DNA from: UBA2988 sp965237965
Lineage (GTDB): Bacteria; Gemmatimonadota; Gemmatimonadetes; Longimicrobiales; Gaopeijiaceae
Direction: 5' to 3'
DNA: 64,000 nucleotides
Assembly (NCBI GenBank): GCA_965237965.1
Contig: CBDEGT010000002.1
Span: forward strand, 1,116,001 to 1,180,000
The notes under the pieces are model-generated. The model made no database searches and was not told the DNA's origin. It saw only the letters and a list, made by a program, of their open reading frames with translations. This document shows, piece by piece, positions 56,188 through 63,812 of this stretch; positions within the stretch are counted from its first letter, which is position 1; every line of letters begins with the position of its first letter. The position numbers were made by a program, and so were the translations under genes.

Positions 56188-56544
56188 TCACTCGGGCGAT
56201 GCGGAATGTCGTGGACGCTCGGCCGAAGCGACGCCCCCCGCCGCACGAGCCTCCTCGATTCTCCCGGCGCGCCCTGCGCCCGCGAGCGCGTCGAAGCCCT
56301 CGACGAACTCGCCGATGATGCGAAAGACCCGCCATGCGTCCTTGCTGAGCGCGAAGGAAGGGTCGCCCTGGAAGAGATCCTGCGCGCTCTCGAGAAAGCG
56401 CTCGTCCTCGGTGACCCCGGCGGTTACCGGTGGCTCCCGCAGCGGCATTCCCGAGGCTGCCCGGGTGGAGGGTCGGGCCTCGCGCTCGGCGCTCTGCCCG
56501 CGCCCCACTGCGCCTTCCTCTGCGTCCCGATCCTTGCCTTTCAT
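56188..56544 (-). pseudogene. LOG/TIGR00730-like protein, N-terminal fragment
   Basis: ATG 56544 overlaps the stop of the preceding epimerase (TGATG). VTEDERFLESAQDLFQGDPS and DAWRVFRIIGEFVEGFDALA match the N-terminal extension of bacterial LOG-family (lysine decarboxylase-like fold) proteins. The sequence then departs (GRAGRIEEARAAGGVASAER) before the Rossmann GSART motif. Thus truncated, about 118 residues. Family call is moderate. Confidence 0.5.
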
Positions 56545-57554
56545 CACCCCGCTCTCTCCCGCTTCCGCTCGCTTCGTAGCCACGCGATCGTCCGCCCGAG
56601 AGCCTCGTCGTGTCCGAAGGCGGGTGTCCAGCCCATCTCAGTGCGGATGCGTCTCGATCCGTAAGGGTTCTCACCAAGCGCGAGCTTCGCAAAACGCGAG
56701 AGCGACAGATCGCCCGCACCCGGGATCGTGACGCCCAGCCGTTCTCCCAGCTCGGCCCCCAGATGAACCAGCGCAGCCGGAAGGTGCACCAGCCGGGGCC
56801 GGGAACCCAACGCACGGGCCATGCCGAGGAGGAAGTCTTCCTGCCCGAGCGGTTGATCAAACCCGATGTCGTACGTGCGCGGCGGGCCCTTCGAGGAGCG
56901 ATCCAAACAGCGCTCGACGGCGGCCGCAACATTCCCGGCGTAGAGGATCGGCAGTGTGTTCCGACCGTGTCCGATCACGGGCACGATGCGCCGGCTCACC
57001 AGCGCGGCGACCCGGGTCGTGAGTAATCGATCGCGTTCACCATACGATGCGGCGGGACGCAAGACGGTCAATGCCAGGCCCGCCTCCTGCGCCTCTCGGC
57101 ACGCGGCCATCTCGGCCTCACGCTTCGAGCGAGCGTAGAGATCACTCGCAGGAAGGGGCGAGTCGATCGGTGTGCTCTCGTCGATCGGTCCGCGGGCGCC
57201 ACCATAGACTGCGACCGATGACACATGAACGATCGACGAGATCCCGGCGAGCGAGGCAGCCCGGAGCACGTGGGTGGTTCCGTCGACATTGATCGCACGC
57301 ACGCGCGGCCAGCTCGTGCGTGCGTAGACCAACGCGGCCCCGTGCACGACGCCGTCGCATCCTTTCATCTGCGATGCGAGCGCATCGTGCGTATCGCGCA
57401 CGTCACCCGCTACCAAGGTGCAGCCGACCCCGGTAAGGAACCGGACGTCGGAGTCCGGCCGGTGCAGCGCGACCACTTCGTCTCCCCGTCCGCGCAACCG
57501 TTCCGCGACGTGGGAGCCGATCAGCCCGGTGCCGCCGGTCAGGAAGACGCGCAC
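56544..57554 (-). CDS. NAD-dependent epimerase/dehydratase (extended SDR)
   Basis: 336 residues. MRVFLTGGTGLIGSHVAERL (NAD site), DGVVHGAALVYA, VHVSSVAVYG and DLYARSKREAE (YxxxK), all normal. C-terminal substrate domain with NTLPILYAGNVAAAVERCLD. Likely acts on a nucleotide sugar or sterol-like substrate; not determinable. Followed by the LOG-like fragment with a 1-bp start/stop overlap, and nine bases after the zinc-ribbon/TPR gene. Confidence 0.88.
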   Translation of the reverse strand: MRVFLTGGTGLIGSHVAERLRGRGDEVVALHRPDSDVRFLTGVGCTLVAGDVRDTHDALASQMKGCDGVVHGAALVYARTSWPRVRAINVDGTTHVLRAASLAGISSIVHVSSVAVYGGARGPIDESTPIDSPLPASDLYARSKREAEMAACREAQEAGLALTVLRPAASYGERDRLLTTRVAALVSRRIVPVIGHGRNTLPILYAGNVAAAVERCLDRSSKGPPRTYDIGFDQPLGQEDFLLGMARALGSRPRLVHLPAALVHLGAELGERLGVTIPGAGDLSLSRFAKLALGENPYGSRRIRTEMGWTPAFGHDEALGRTIAWLRSERKRERAG

Positions 57555-57562
57555 GGTTGGCG

Positions 57563-58351
57563 CTAGCCGCCTACGAACTCGCGCGCGTGCGTGAGGGACG
57601 CTTCCAGCGTGAACTCGTGGGCCGTGTACTCCTCGAGCTGGCGCGCGCGCTCCGCGTCGTACCCGTCGAGGAAACGCAGCCAGTAGTCACGCGCGGTCTC
57701 CAAGGCCGACATCCCTTCCGCGGCTTCCCCTGCCGCTGCGAGCAGCAGCAGATGGTCCGGGTCTGCGGACAGCCCCTCGCGGGCGGTCTCGAGCGATCCC
57801 TGGAAGTCGGCCCCGGCCCTCAGGAGGGTGGCGAGGTGATAGGCGCCGTCCGCGTTGAGCGGCCGCGCGAGATCGTATGCCCCGAGCGCCATGGGGAGGA
57901 ATTGCTGGACCGTGGCCTCGTCCCCGGTCTCGACTGCGGTCATCACGCGCTGGTAGAGCCGGTCCGCCGCCTCGATCGGCGTCATCGAGCTGAGGTCGGG
58001 AGGGGCCCCGGCCACTCCCATTGGTGGAGAAATCGCGGTGCCCGAAGACTCGGACTGACCCGCCCGCACGATCGGCCAGGCGATCACGACGAGAAGCGCC
58101 ACCATGCTGGCCCCGGCGACCCACCAAGCGATGGAGCCGCCGCCGGGAGCCTCGACGGCACCGCCCACTGGGGCGCCGGCGACTCGCGTCTCGCCCGTCA
58201 GGGAGGTCCCACAGCGTGTGCAGAACCGAGCCCCGGCTGGGGCCGCGGTGGTGCAGGAGGGACAGGCGAGGACACCGAGTGAGGCGCCGCAATTCGAGCA
58301 GAAGTGGCCGGACGCGGCAGAACCACACCGGGAACACGAGGCGGAAGTCAT
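57563..58351 (-). CDS. Zinc-ribbon membrane protein with TPR-like C-terminus
   Basis: 262 residues from ATG 58351 (MTSASCSRCGSAASGHFCSN). Two zinc ribbons (CSRC/CSNC and CPSC/CTRC), a membrane helix (IAWWVAGASMVALLVVIAWP), then helical repeats (AVETGDEATVQQFLPMALGA; LETAREGLSADPDHLLLLAA) resembling TPRs. The zinc ribbons face the cytoplasm and the repeats probably face the periplasm. Function unknown. The stop of the Nif3-family gene lies 4 bases upstream, so they form an operon. Confidence 0.75.
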   Translation of the reverse strand: MTSASCSRCGSAASGHFCSNCGASLGVLACPSCTTAAPAGARFCTRCGTSLTGETRVAGAPVGGAVEAPGGGSIAWWVAGASMVALLVVIAWPIVRAGQSESSGTAISPPMGVAGAPPDLSSMTPIEAADRLYQRVMTAVETGDEATVQQFLPMALGAYDLARPLNADGAYHLATLLRAGADFQGSLETAREGLSADPDHLLLLAAAGEAAEGMSALETARDYWLRFLDGYDAERARQLEEYTAHEFTLEASLTHAREFVGG

Positions 58352-58355
58352 TTCT

Positions 58356-59111
58356 TCAAGTGCCGGTGGGTAGGTCGATGAACTCCTGATGGAGCCCGAA
58401 GCGGTCGGCGAGGTGGGCGGCCAAGGCACGCACGCCAAAGGTCTCGGTTGCGTAGTGACCACCATAGAGGACGTTGACCCCGAGCTCCTCGGCGTCGATG
58501 GCAACGTGGTGTGGCCCCTCGCCGGTCACCAGGGTGTCCAGCCCCATCCGGGCTGCCTCCTCGATGAAGGAAGCCCCCGCGCCGGTCACGACGCCAACCC
58601 GCTCCACCCTACCAGGACCGGCGCCAATCAGGCGTACCGGGCCCCCGAGGGCTGTCTCGGCGCGGAGCACGAGGTCGCTGCGCTCGATCCCCTCGAGCGT
58701 GCCCCACCAGCCCACGTCGGTGGTCTGGTACCTGCCGAAACGACCGACCGCCTCGATCCCGAGCGCCCTGGCCAACAGAACGCCGTTGCCGAGCTCCGAG
58801 TGGCCGTCCAGCGGCAGGTGAACGCTGAACAGACCTAGCCCGCCGCCGATCAGCTTGGCGACTTTCCGGTACCGTCGGCCAGTCAGGGGGCGGAGGCCGT
58901 CCCAGAATAGCCCGTGGTGCACGATCAAGAGTTGCGCCCGCCGCGCGATCGCCGCCTCGATCGCCGCCTCGGAGGCATCCACCGCCGCGCACACGCGGTC
59001 GATCTCGGCGGGACCTTCGACCTGGAGGCCGTTGAGCGCGGTCGGGTAGTCGGGGTGCCCCGTGATCGAGAGGTAGCCGTCCAGATACTCGATCAGCGAG
59101 ACCTGCCTCAT
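58356..59111 (-). CDS. Nif3-like dinuclear metal centre hexameric protein
   Basis: 251 residues from ATG 59111 (MRQVSLIEYLDGYLSITGHP). Family blocks: TALNGLQVEGPAEIDRVCAA, LLIVHHGLFWDGLRP (metal His pair), FSVHLPLDGHSELGNGVLLA and VTGEGPHHVAIDAEELGVNV, VLYGGHYATETFGV (metal residues). Conserved in most bacteria (YbgI/YqfO); proposed GTP cyclohydrolase-like fold, real function unsettled. Shorter form without the inserted PII-like domain. Confidence 0.9.
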   Translation of the reverse strand: MRQVSLIEYLDGYLSITGHPDYPTALNGLQVEGPAEIDRVCAAVDASEAAIEAAIARRAQLLIVHHGLFWDGLRPLTGRRYRKVAKLIGGGLGLFSVHLPLDGHSELGNGVLLARALGIEAVGRFGRYQTTDVGWWGTLEGIERSDLVLRAETALGGPVRLIGAGPGRVERVGVVTGAGASFIEEAARMGLDTLVTGEGPHHVAIDAEELGVNVLYGGHYATETFGVRALAAHLADRFGLHQEFIDLPTGT

Positions 59112-59313
59112 GGGCCGGCGTGGAAAACCCGGGAGGGGGTGTGGCGGGTGGGCAGGGGGGTGGGGACAACTCCCCCCGAAGAGAGAACGAAAGTATGTGT
59201 CGTAAGGGGTCTGCCACTGATTATCCACACCCGTGGAAAACGTCCGTCCCGAGGACCAGGTAAACAGAGTTTTCCACCCGGAAAAGCGTTATCCACAGGG
59301 AGAAGCGAGCCCC
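59112..59313. other. DnaA-box cluster, possible origin of replication
   Basis: Five DnaA-box-like 9-mers lie in 180 bases: TTATCCACA at 59221-59229 and 59289-59297 (perfect consensus, plus strand), TTTTCCACC at 59270-59278 (plus), and TTTTCCACG on the minus strand at 59119-59127 and 59232-59240. The gap separates minus-strand genes and adjoins bactofilin-M23-parB-parA. Chromosomal parAB usually lie near oriC. No strongly AT-rich unwinding element is visible and dnaA is not in the window, so the call is tentative. Confidence 0.45.
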
Positions 59314-59769
59314 TCACGACACGGCCGGTCGGGGTCCCGACTCGGGCGCAGACGGATGGGATACGGACCGGGGACGGGGGTCCGCCGACTGCTCGAGCGG
59401 GATCTCGTCCCGGAAGTTCTCCCCCATCTGTACGGACCCGTTCAGCATCGCGCCCTCCTCGAGCTGCATGCGTCGGGCCCGAACCTCCCCCTCGATGCGG
59501 CAGGTGGCCTGGAGCTCGAGGCGCGACTCGGCCACCAGGGTCCCGGAAACTCTCCCGGAGATGACCGCGTCCTGGGTGAACACGTCACCCTCGACCGCCC
59601 CCTCCTTTCCCACGACGACCGCCTTTCCGGCGCGCACGCTGCCCTGCACCGTGCCCTCGATCCTGAGCGTGCCATCGGTCTCGCATTCGCCGATCACGAG
59701 CATGCCGGGTCCGATGATCGAGATGACGCTTTCCGGAGGTGCCCCGTTGCCGCTCCGATTCTTTGCCAT
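59314..59769 (-). CDS. bacM: Bactofilin
   Basis: 151 residues. Central beta-helix domain of repeated hydrophobic-Gly turns: ISIIGPGMLVIGECETDGTL, RIEGTVQGSVRAGKAVVVGK, EGAVEGDVFTQDAVISGRVS, GTLVAESRLELQATCRIEGE. Disordered Pro/Ser tail. Bactofilins polymerise into cytoskeletal filaments and often pair with M23 peptidases to shape the wall or position ParAB; the neighbour genes here fit that exactly. Confidence 0.93.
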   Translation of the reverse strand: MAKNRSGNGAPPESVISIIGPGMLVIGECETDGTLRIEGTVQGSVRAGKAVVVGKEGAVEGDVFTQDAVISGRVSGTLVAESRLELQATCRIEGEVRARRMQLEEGAMLNGSVQMGENFRDEIPLEQSADPRPRSVSHPSAPESGPRPAVS

Positions 59770-59788
59770 GCTCGCCTCCAGCGATGCG

Positions 59789-60547
59789 CTATGGTTGACG
59801 CACGAGGGTGAGGGGATCCACGGGCTCGCCGTTCAGGAGGATCTCGAAGTGAAGATGGGGAGCGGTCGAGCTGCCCGTCGATCCCGTGAGCGCAATCACT
59901 TCCTTACGGCGCACCTGCTGCCCGCTCTCGACGAATGTGGTAGACGCGTGCGCGTAGAGGCTGCGGAACCCGCTTCCGTGGTCGAGAAGAACGAATCGCC
60001 CGTAGACGTTATCCTCGCCCACGTCTACGACCGTTCCCGGCCCGGCCGCCCGCACGTATGCGTCGCTGGGAACCGCAATGTCGACCCCCGCGTGCTCGCC
60101 CTCGCCCTCCATCAGCGTTTGCGTAACGAAGCCGCGCTCGGTGAGCGGCCAGCTGGTCGGACGAACGTCGTCGGAGGCGGTTGGGCTCCCGGCCCGTGCG
60201 AGCGCGGGCGGCGGCAGCCACAGGTCGGAGGGAATCGGATCGGTTTCCGAACCGAACAGCGCACGGATGCGCGAGTACTGCCGCTCGAGACCCTCCAGCT
60301 CGGCGGCGAGCCGCCCCACGCGCCCGCGCTCCGCCTCCATCGCAGAGAGACGGGCCTCCAGCTGATCCACCCGCACGGCGCGCGCCGCGAGGTACCACCA
60401 GCTGCCCGCCATCGCGGTCAACACCACTGCGGCCGCGAGACCGAGCCCCGCGAGAACGCTCAGACGGCGATACGAGACCCGGAACGTGCGGCTGTCACGG
60501 CTCCCGTCCGGTACTACGATCAAGTTGAGATGTCGCTGCTCTCCCAT
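59789..60547 (-). CDS. M23-family (LytM-type) peptidase with coiled coil
   Basis: 252 residues from ATG 60547; a TTG six bases upstream is also possible. N-terminal membrane helix (LSVLAGLGLAAAVVLTAMAG), a coiled coil (DQLEARLSAMEAERGRVGRL), and a LytM domain with HAGVDIAVP (Zn His and Asp) and PHLHFEILLNGEPVDP (HxH). Catalytic motifs complete. Likely a periplasmic murein endopeptidase, with bactofilin 19 bases downstream and parB just upstream. Confidence 0.92.
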   Translation of the reverse strand: MGEQRHLNLIVVPDGSRDSRTFRVSYRRLSVLAGLGLAAAVVLTAMAGSWWYLAARAVRVDQLEARLSAMEAERGRVGRLAAELEGLERQYSRIRALFGSETDPIPSDLWLPPPALARAGSPTASDDVRPTSWPLTERGFVTQTLMEGEGEHAGVDIAVPSDAYVRAAGPGTVVDVGEDNVYGRFVLLDHGSGFRSLYAHASTTFVESGQQVRRKEVIALTGSTGSSTAPHLHFEILLNGEPVDPLTLVRQP

Positions 60548-60549
60548 GC

Positions 60550-61440
60550 TCAATCCACCACGTCGGATGCCTCGCGTCCAGCGAGCAACGCGAAGACGCG
60601 CTCGAAGTCCTCGGGCCCATGGAAGGGCACCTCAATCACTCCGGTACCCTTCTTTCCCGCGCGGATGTGCACCCGCGTCGAGAGACGCTCGCGCAGCGCC
60701 TCCTCAAGTGCGCGCACCAGTGGATCACCCACCCGCTCGGACGCGGCATGGGTCCCGGCCGGCCGAGCGTCGACTCCGCGCGCGCGCCGCTCCACGTCCC
60801 GCACCGACCATCCCTCCTTGGCCGCCCGGCGCGCCAGGTCGGCGGCCCGCACCGGATCCGCGACAGCGAGCAACGCCCGGGCGTGGCCCATGGTCAGATC
60901 TCCGGACTCGAGCAGCCGACGAACGGAGGGAGGCAGCTTGAGCAACCGGAGGAGGTTGGCGACGGTCGAGCGATCCTTCCCTACCGCGCTCGCAATCTCC
61001 TGCTGGGTCAGGCTGAACCGATCCGCCAGCGTCCGGTACCCTTCGGCTTCCTCCAAGGGGTTCAGCTCCTCCCGCTGGAGGTTCTCAACCAGAGCGAGAA
61101 CGAGGAGGGCGTCATCGCTCACGTCGCGCACGACCGCCGAGACTTCAGACCATCCGAGCCGCTGCACGGATCGCAGCCGGCGCTCCCCGGCCACCAGTTC
61201 GTAACGCTCGGGACCCGCGGCGCGAACGACCAGCGGCTGGAGCAATCCATTCTCGCGAATAGATGACGTGAGTTCCCCTAACTCCGCTTCGGAAAATGAC
61301 TTACGAGGCTGACGTGGATTGGGGACAATGCCTGCCACCGGGACCGACCGTACGTCCCCCGTCGGTGCCGCAGCCGGCTCCAGATAGTCGCCGATGAGGG
61401 CACCGAGACCCCGACCGAGCCGGTCCTTGCGCGGGGTCAC
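60550..61440 (-). CDS. parB: Chromosome partitioning protein ParB
   Basis: 296 residues, GTG start at 61440 overlapping the parA stop by 4 bases (GTGA). ParB N-domain: VPVAGIVPNPRQPRKSFSEA (arginine-rich box precedes ELVAGERRLRSVQRLG with the GERR CTPase motif). Helix-turn-helix: LTQQEIASAVGKDRSTVANL. C-terminal dimer domain present. Binds parS and spreads as a CTP-dependent clamp. No TGTTTCACGTGAAACA-like parS was found in the window by eye. Confidence 0.95.
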   Translation of the reverse strand: MTPRKDRLGRGLGALIGDYLEPAAAPTGDVRSVPVAGIVPNPRQPRKSFSEAELGELTSSIRENGLLQPLVVRAAGPERYELVAGERRLRSVQRLGWSEVSAVVRDVSDDALLVLALVENLQREELNPLEEAEGYRTLADRFSLTQQEIASAVGKDRSTVANLLRLLKLPPSVRRLLESGDLTMGHARALLAVADPVRAADLARRAAKEGWSVRDVERRARGVDARPAGTHAASERVGDPLVRALEEALRERLSTRVHIRAGKKGTGVIEVPFHGPEDFERVFALLAGREASDVVD

Positions 61441-62234
61441 ACGTCACCTCCCACCGGCGTGGGCTGGTGGGCCGACCGGGCGATGACCTCTTGCGCGAGG
61501 GCCAGGTACCCCTGCGCCCCGGACGAGAGAACGTCGTATTGCACGATCGGCTGACCGAAGCTCGGCGACTCGGCCAATGTGACGTTTCGCGGAATCGTGC
61601 TTTCGTAAACCTTGTCACCGAAGTACTCGCGGGCCTCCTCGGCGACCTGTCGGGAGAGCTTCAGGCGACCATCGTACATCGTCAAGAGCACGCCTTCGAT
61701 CTCGAGAGCGGGATTGAGGCCCTTCTGGACGAGCCGTGTGGTGTTCAGAAGCTGTGAAAGGCCCTCGAGGGCGTAGAACTCGCACTGGATCGGGATCAAT
61801 ACGGCATCGGCGGCGACCAGCGTGTTGAGGGTCAATAGCCCGAGGGACGGGGGGCAATCCACTAGTACGTAGTCGTAGCCCTCCCGCACGGGTTCCAGCG
61901 CCGTGCGGAGAACGCGCTCGCGCTCGGGGGTCTGGACCAGCTCGATCTCCGCTCCAACGAGATCGCGGTCGGAAGGAATCAAGTCCAGATAGGGAAAATG
62001 GACTTCACGGATGATCGCTTCCTGTGCCGGCCGGCCCCCGACCAGCATGTCATACATGGTCCGGAGGTCCTCGCCCGGGCGAATTCCGAGCCCGCTCGAG
62101 GCGTTGGCTTGGGGGTCGATGTCGACGATCAAGGTGCGCTGCTCGGCTACCGCGAGGCAGGCGCCGAGATTGATCGCGGTGGTAGTCTTGCCCACACCGC
62201 CCTTCTGATTGGCGATCGCGATCACTCGGGACAT
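61437..62234 (-). CDS. parA: Chromosome partitioning ATPase ParA/Soj
   Basis: 265 residues from ATG 62234 (MSRVIAIANQKGGVGKTTTA), which carries the deviant Walker A KGGVGKTT. Walker A' DIDPQANASSG, Walker B YVLVDCPPSLGLL. Full length for Soj; no N-terminal extension (the open frame upstream is shadow). Works with ParB to move replicated origins. First gene of the parA-parB-M23-bactofilin set. Confidence 0.95.
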   Translation of the reverse strand: MSRVIAIANQKGGVGKTTTAINLGACLAVAEQRTLIVDIDPQANASSGLGIRPGEDLRTMYDMLVGGRPAQEAIIREVHFPYLDLIPSDRDLVGAEIELVQTPERERVLRTALEPVREGYDYVLVDCPPSLGLLTLNTLVAADAVLIPIQCEFYALEGLSQLLNTTRLVQKGLNPALEIEGVLLTMYDGRLKLSRQVAEEAREYFGDKVYESTIPRNVTLAESPSFGQPIVQYDVLSSGAQGYLALAQEVIARSAHQPTPVGGDV

Positions 62235-62738
62235 GGTCGCTCGGCCGCAAGAGGGGGGACCACCCGGACGCCGAATATAGGCCGGGCCCCAGAGGGCGGT
62301 AAAGCTCGGGGTTGACGGAGTCGGCGGTAACTCCATCTTGGCGCAACGCCGACGGACGCGGCCCAGTTCCCCCAAAACCGTGCGTCCCTCACGATGCATC
62401 CCATCCATGGGCAATAACATACTTGGCGCACCCATCCGATCGCCCGGTAGTTGGGCCGCGCAGCGTCAACGATCTCGCGAGAACTGCGGCGGAACGCACC
62501 CCCCGCTCCGGAGGCCATCAAACCATCGCCCTGGTTCCTCAGGATGCCCCAGCTCCTGGGTCCACCGATGGCCGCAGGTCTAACATAGGATGTGGTACCG
62601 CAACGTGGGGCACATCAGTTCTGTCATCAGTGACTTCGGGAGTCCCATCGCCCTGACTTGCAGCATTGAGGCGGCAACACTTCTGCCTAGTCGGAATCGC
62701 TGACGGCCTCCCCGTCCTCCCTCTGCCCACCTCGTCCT
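62235..62738. other. Intergenic region with an IS30 remnant
   Basis: About 500 bases upstream of parA. Bases 62437-62496 (plus strand) read IAR*LGRAASTISRELRRNA, clearly the helix-turn-helix of an IS30 transposase (compare REIARQLRRSSSTISRELRR at 22067-23398) with one CAG-to-TAG change. Nothing else of the element is left. The parA promoter must also lie here; no boxes are assigned. Confidence 0.7.
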
Positions 62739-63125
62739 TCATCTCGCCAGAGTCGTAACTACCAGCCGCCGGCCTGCACGGATCCGGTGCCCGCGGTGCA
62801 GAGTGCCCCTCAGAATGAGCCGGTCGGGTCTGGCCTCCAACCAACCAGCGGCGTCTTCGATGAGTTCACTGGTGATCTCAAATTCAAACTCAAGCTGAGG
62901 GAAGAACCGAGGCATCGGCACGGCCAGCTTTTCGGAGACGGTCGCAAGTGTACCCAGACTCGTTTTTCCGCTGCTAAGAAGCCTTGATATCGGGTTCTTC
63001 GACAGACCGGTTTCTTCAGCCAGGTTGGCCTGATTCCAGCCCCGCCGGTCAAGCTCCGACTGGAGCTGGCCGATCTCCTCGCTGTTGAGAGTGAGGCCGT
63101 CCTTCCGGCCTCTCTTCTTCGCCAT
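62739..63125 (-). CDS. XRE-type helix-turn-helix regulator
   Basis: 128 residues from ATG 63125 (MAKKRGRKDGLTLNSEEIGQ). HTH: LDRRGWNQANLAEETGLSKN then PISRLLSSGKTSLGTLATVS, a standard Cro/C1 fold; the C-terminal half (LEFEFEITSELIEDAAGWLE) is unrecognised. Probably binds the paired inverted arms just upstream of its start, giving autoregulation. Base composition is less GC-rich upstream, suggesting a transferred module. Confidence 0.75.
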   Translation of the reverse strand: MAKKRGRKDGLTLNSEEIGQLQSELDRRGWNQANLAEETGLSKNPISRLLSSGKTSLGTLATVSEKLAVPMPRFFPQLEFEFEITSELIEDAAGWLEARPDRLILRGTLHRGHRIRAGRRLVVTTLAR

Positions 63126-63183
63126 TTGCTCCCTCGTGTCAGCGGACTTGCAACCTCATTCCCCGGAGGGGTCCCCAACGTGC

Positions 63184-63309
63184 GTCCTTTATATTCACTA
63201 TAGCAAGGATAAAAAAAGGACAGTATAGTCGAATGAGATCAGTAACGAGGCGAGATAAACCTCAGTAGGTGTCCTTTTTTTATCCCTTGCTGATAGCAAT
63301 TAGAAGGAC
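63184..63309. promoter_or_regulatory. Pair of 38-39 bp inverted arms, probable operator pair
   Basis: Arm 1 (63184-63221) and arm 2 (63271-63309) are inverted copies. Each is bounded by GTCCTT and AAGGAC, with AGCAAGGATAAAAAAAGGAC as the most conserved half (arm 2 has one extra G). The spacer is 49 bases. The structure lies between the divergent HTH gene and a small ORF and is far more AT-rich than the window. An operator pair, a transposon relic or a structured RNA are all possible. Confidence 0.6.
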
Positions 63310-63458
63310 TATCTTGTGCTGAAGGGGTCACTGGAAGGGAGGGAGACTTGGGGCTAGGGAACTTCGTGGGTGGGCGGCAAAGCTCTTGCCGAGATAGCTC
63401 GGCTGGTGTTACGCTGGAAACCCTTTCTTCGTCATTCCCGAGCCCTCAAGGAGCGTGT

Positions 63459-63674
63459 ATGGAGTCCGGTGAAATGGACAAGATCCTCCAGCGGTTAGAC
63501 GACATTTCCTTGCGGGTTGAGACCCTTCATGGGCTAGTAGAGCATCGGACAGACGCGCTGCAGAACACTATGAATGAGCGGTGCAGCGGCATCGAAGGCG
63601 CTCTGTTGAAGGTCTGCGAAAAGCTGCTTGCTCGCGAGGAAGTCACTGAAGTGCGGCGGGAGTTCGTCGGGTAA
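63459..63674 (+). CDS. Small coiled-coil protein
   Basis: 71 residues from ATG 63459 with AAGGAG at 63448-63453. Heptad-like pattern through KILQRLDDISLRVETLHGLV and KVCEKLLAREEVTEVRREFV. No family recognised. It could be an antitoxin-like or phage protein. Starts 150 bases after the inverted arms. Confidence 0.5.
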   Translation: MESGEMDKILQRLDDISLRVETLHGLVEHRTDALQNTMNERCSGIEGALLKVCEKLLAREEVTEVRREFVG

Positions 63675-63692
63675 CTATTCTTGATTAAGTAA

Positions 63693-63781
63693 CGGGGCCG
63701 GTGGGATTCGAACCCACGGGGGTGGTGCAACACCCCAACCGTTTTAAAGACGGTAGCGATTAGCCTCTCTGCCACGGCCCC
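63693..63781 (-). tRNA. Class II tRNA with UUA anticodon (candidate ochre suppressor, Ser-like)
   Basis: 89 nt on the minus strand. Acceptor GGGGCCG/CGGCCCC with discriminator G. D loop contains GAG and GG. Anticodon stem ACCGT/ACGGT is perfect, and the 7-base loop is CTTTAAA, so positions 34-36 are UUA, which reads the stop codon UAA. Long variable arm GGGGTG-TTGCAC-CACCCC (6-bp stem). T arm GTGGG-TTCGAAT-CCCAC. Discriminator G and the long arm favour serine charging. CCA not encoded. A10-25 stem mismatch (A12-C23) is a weak point; a pseudo-tRNA cannot be excluded. Confidence 0.75.
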
Positions 63782-63782
63782 T

Positions 63783-63812
63783 GCCCCCAGGACGGACATC
63801 CGTTCTGGGGGC
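63783..63812. terminator. Strong hairpin next to the tRNA
   Basis: 14-bp stem with one G-U pair (GCCCCCAGGACGGA / TCCGTTCTGGGGGC) and a 2-base loop, followed on the plus strand by GTTGTATTTGT. It works as a terminator in the plus direction or separates the minus-strand tRNA from an upstream gene. Bases 63813-64000 hold no recognised feature. Confidence 0.65.

Noticed and set aside
56051..60365. Numerous long ORFs antisense to pdh/par-region genes
   Set aside because: They are Arg/Pro/Ala-rich shadows expected from GC-rich codon use and overlap clearly recognised genes.
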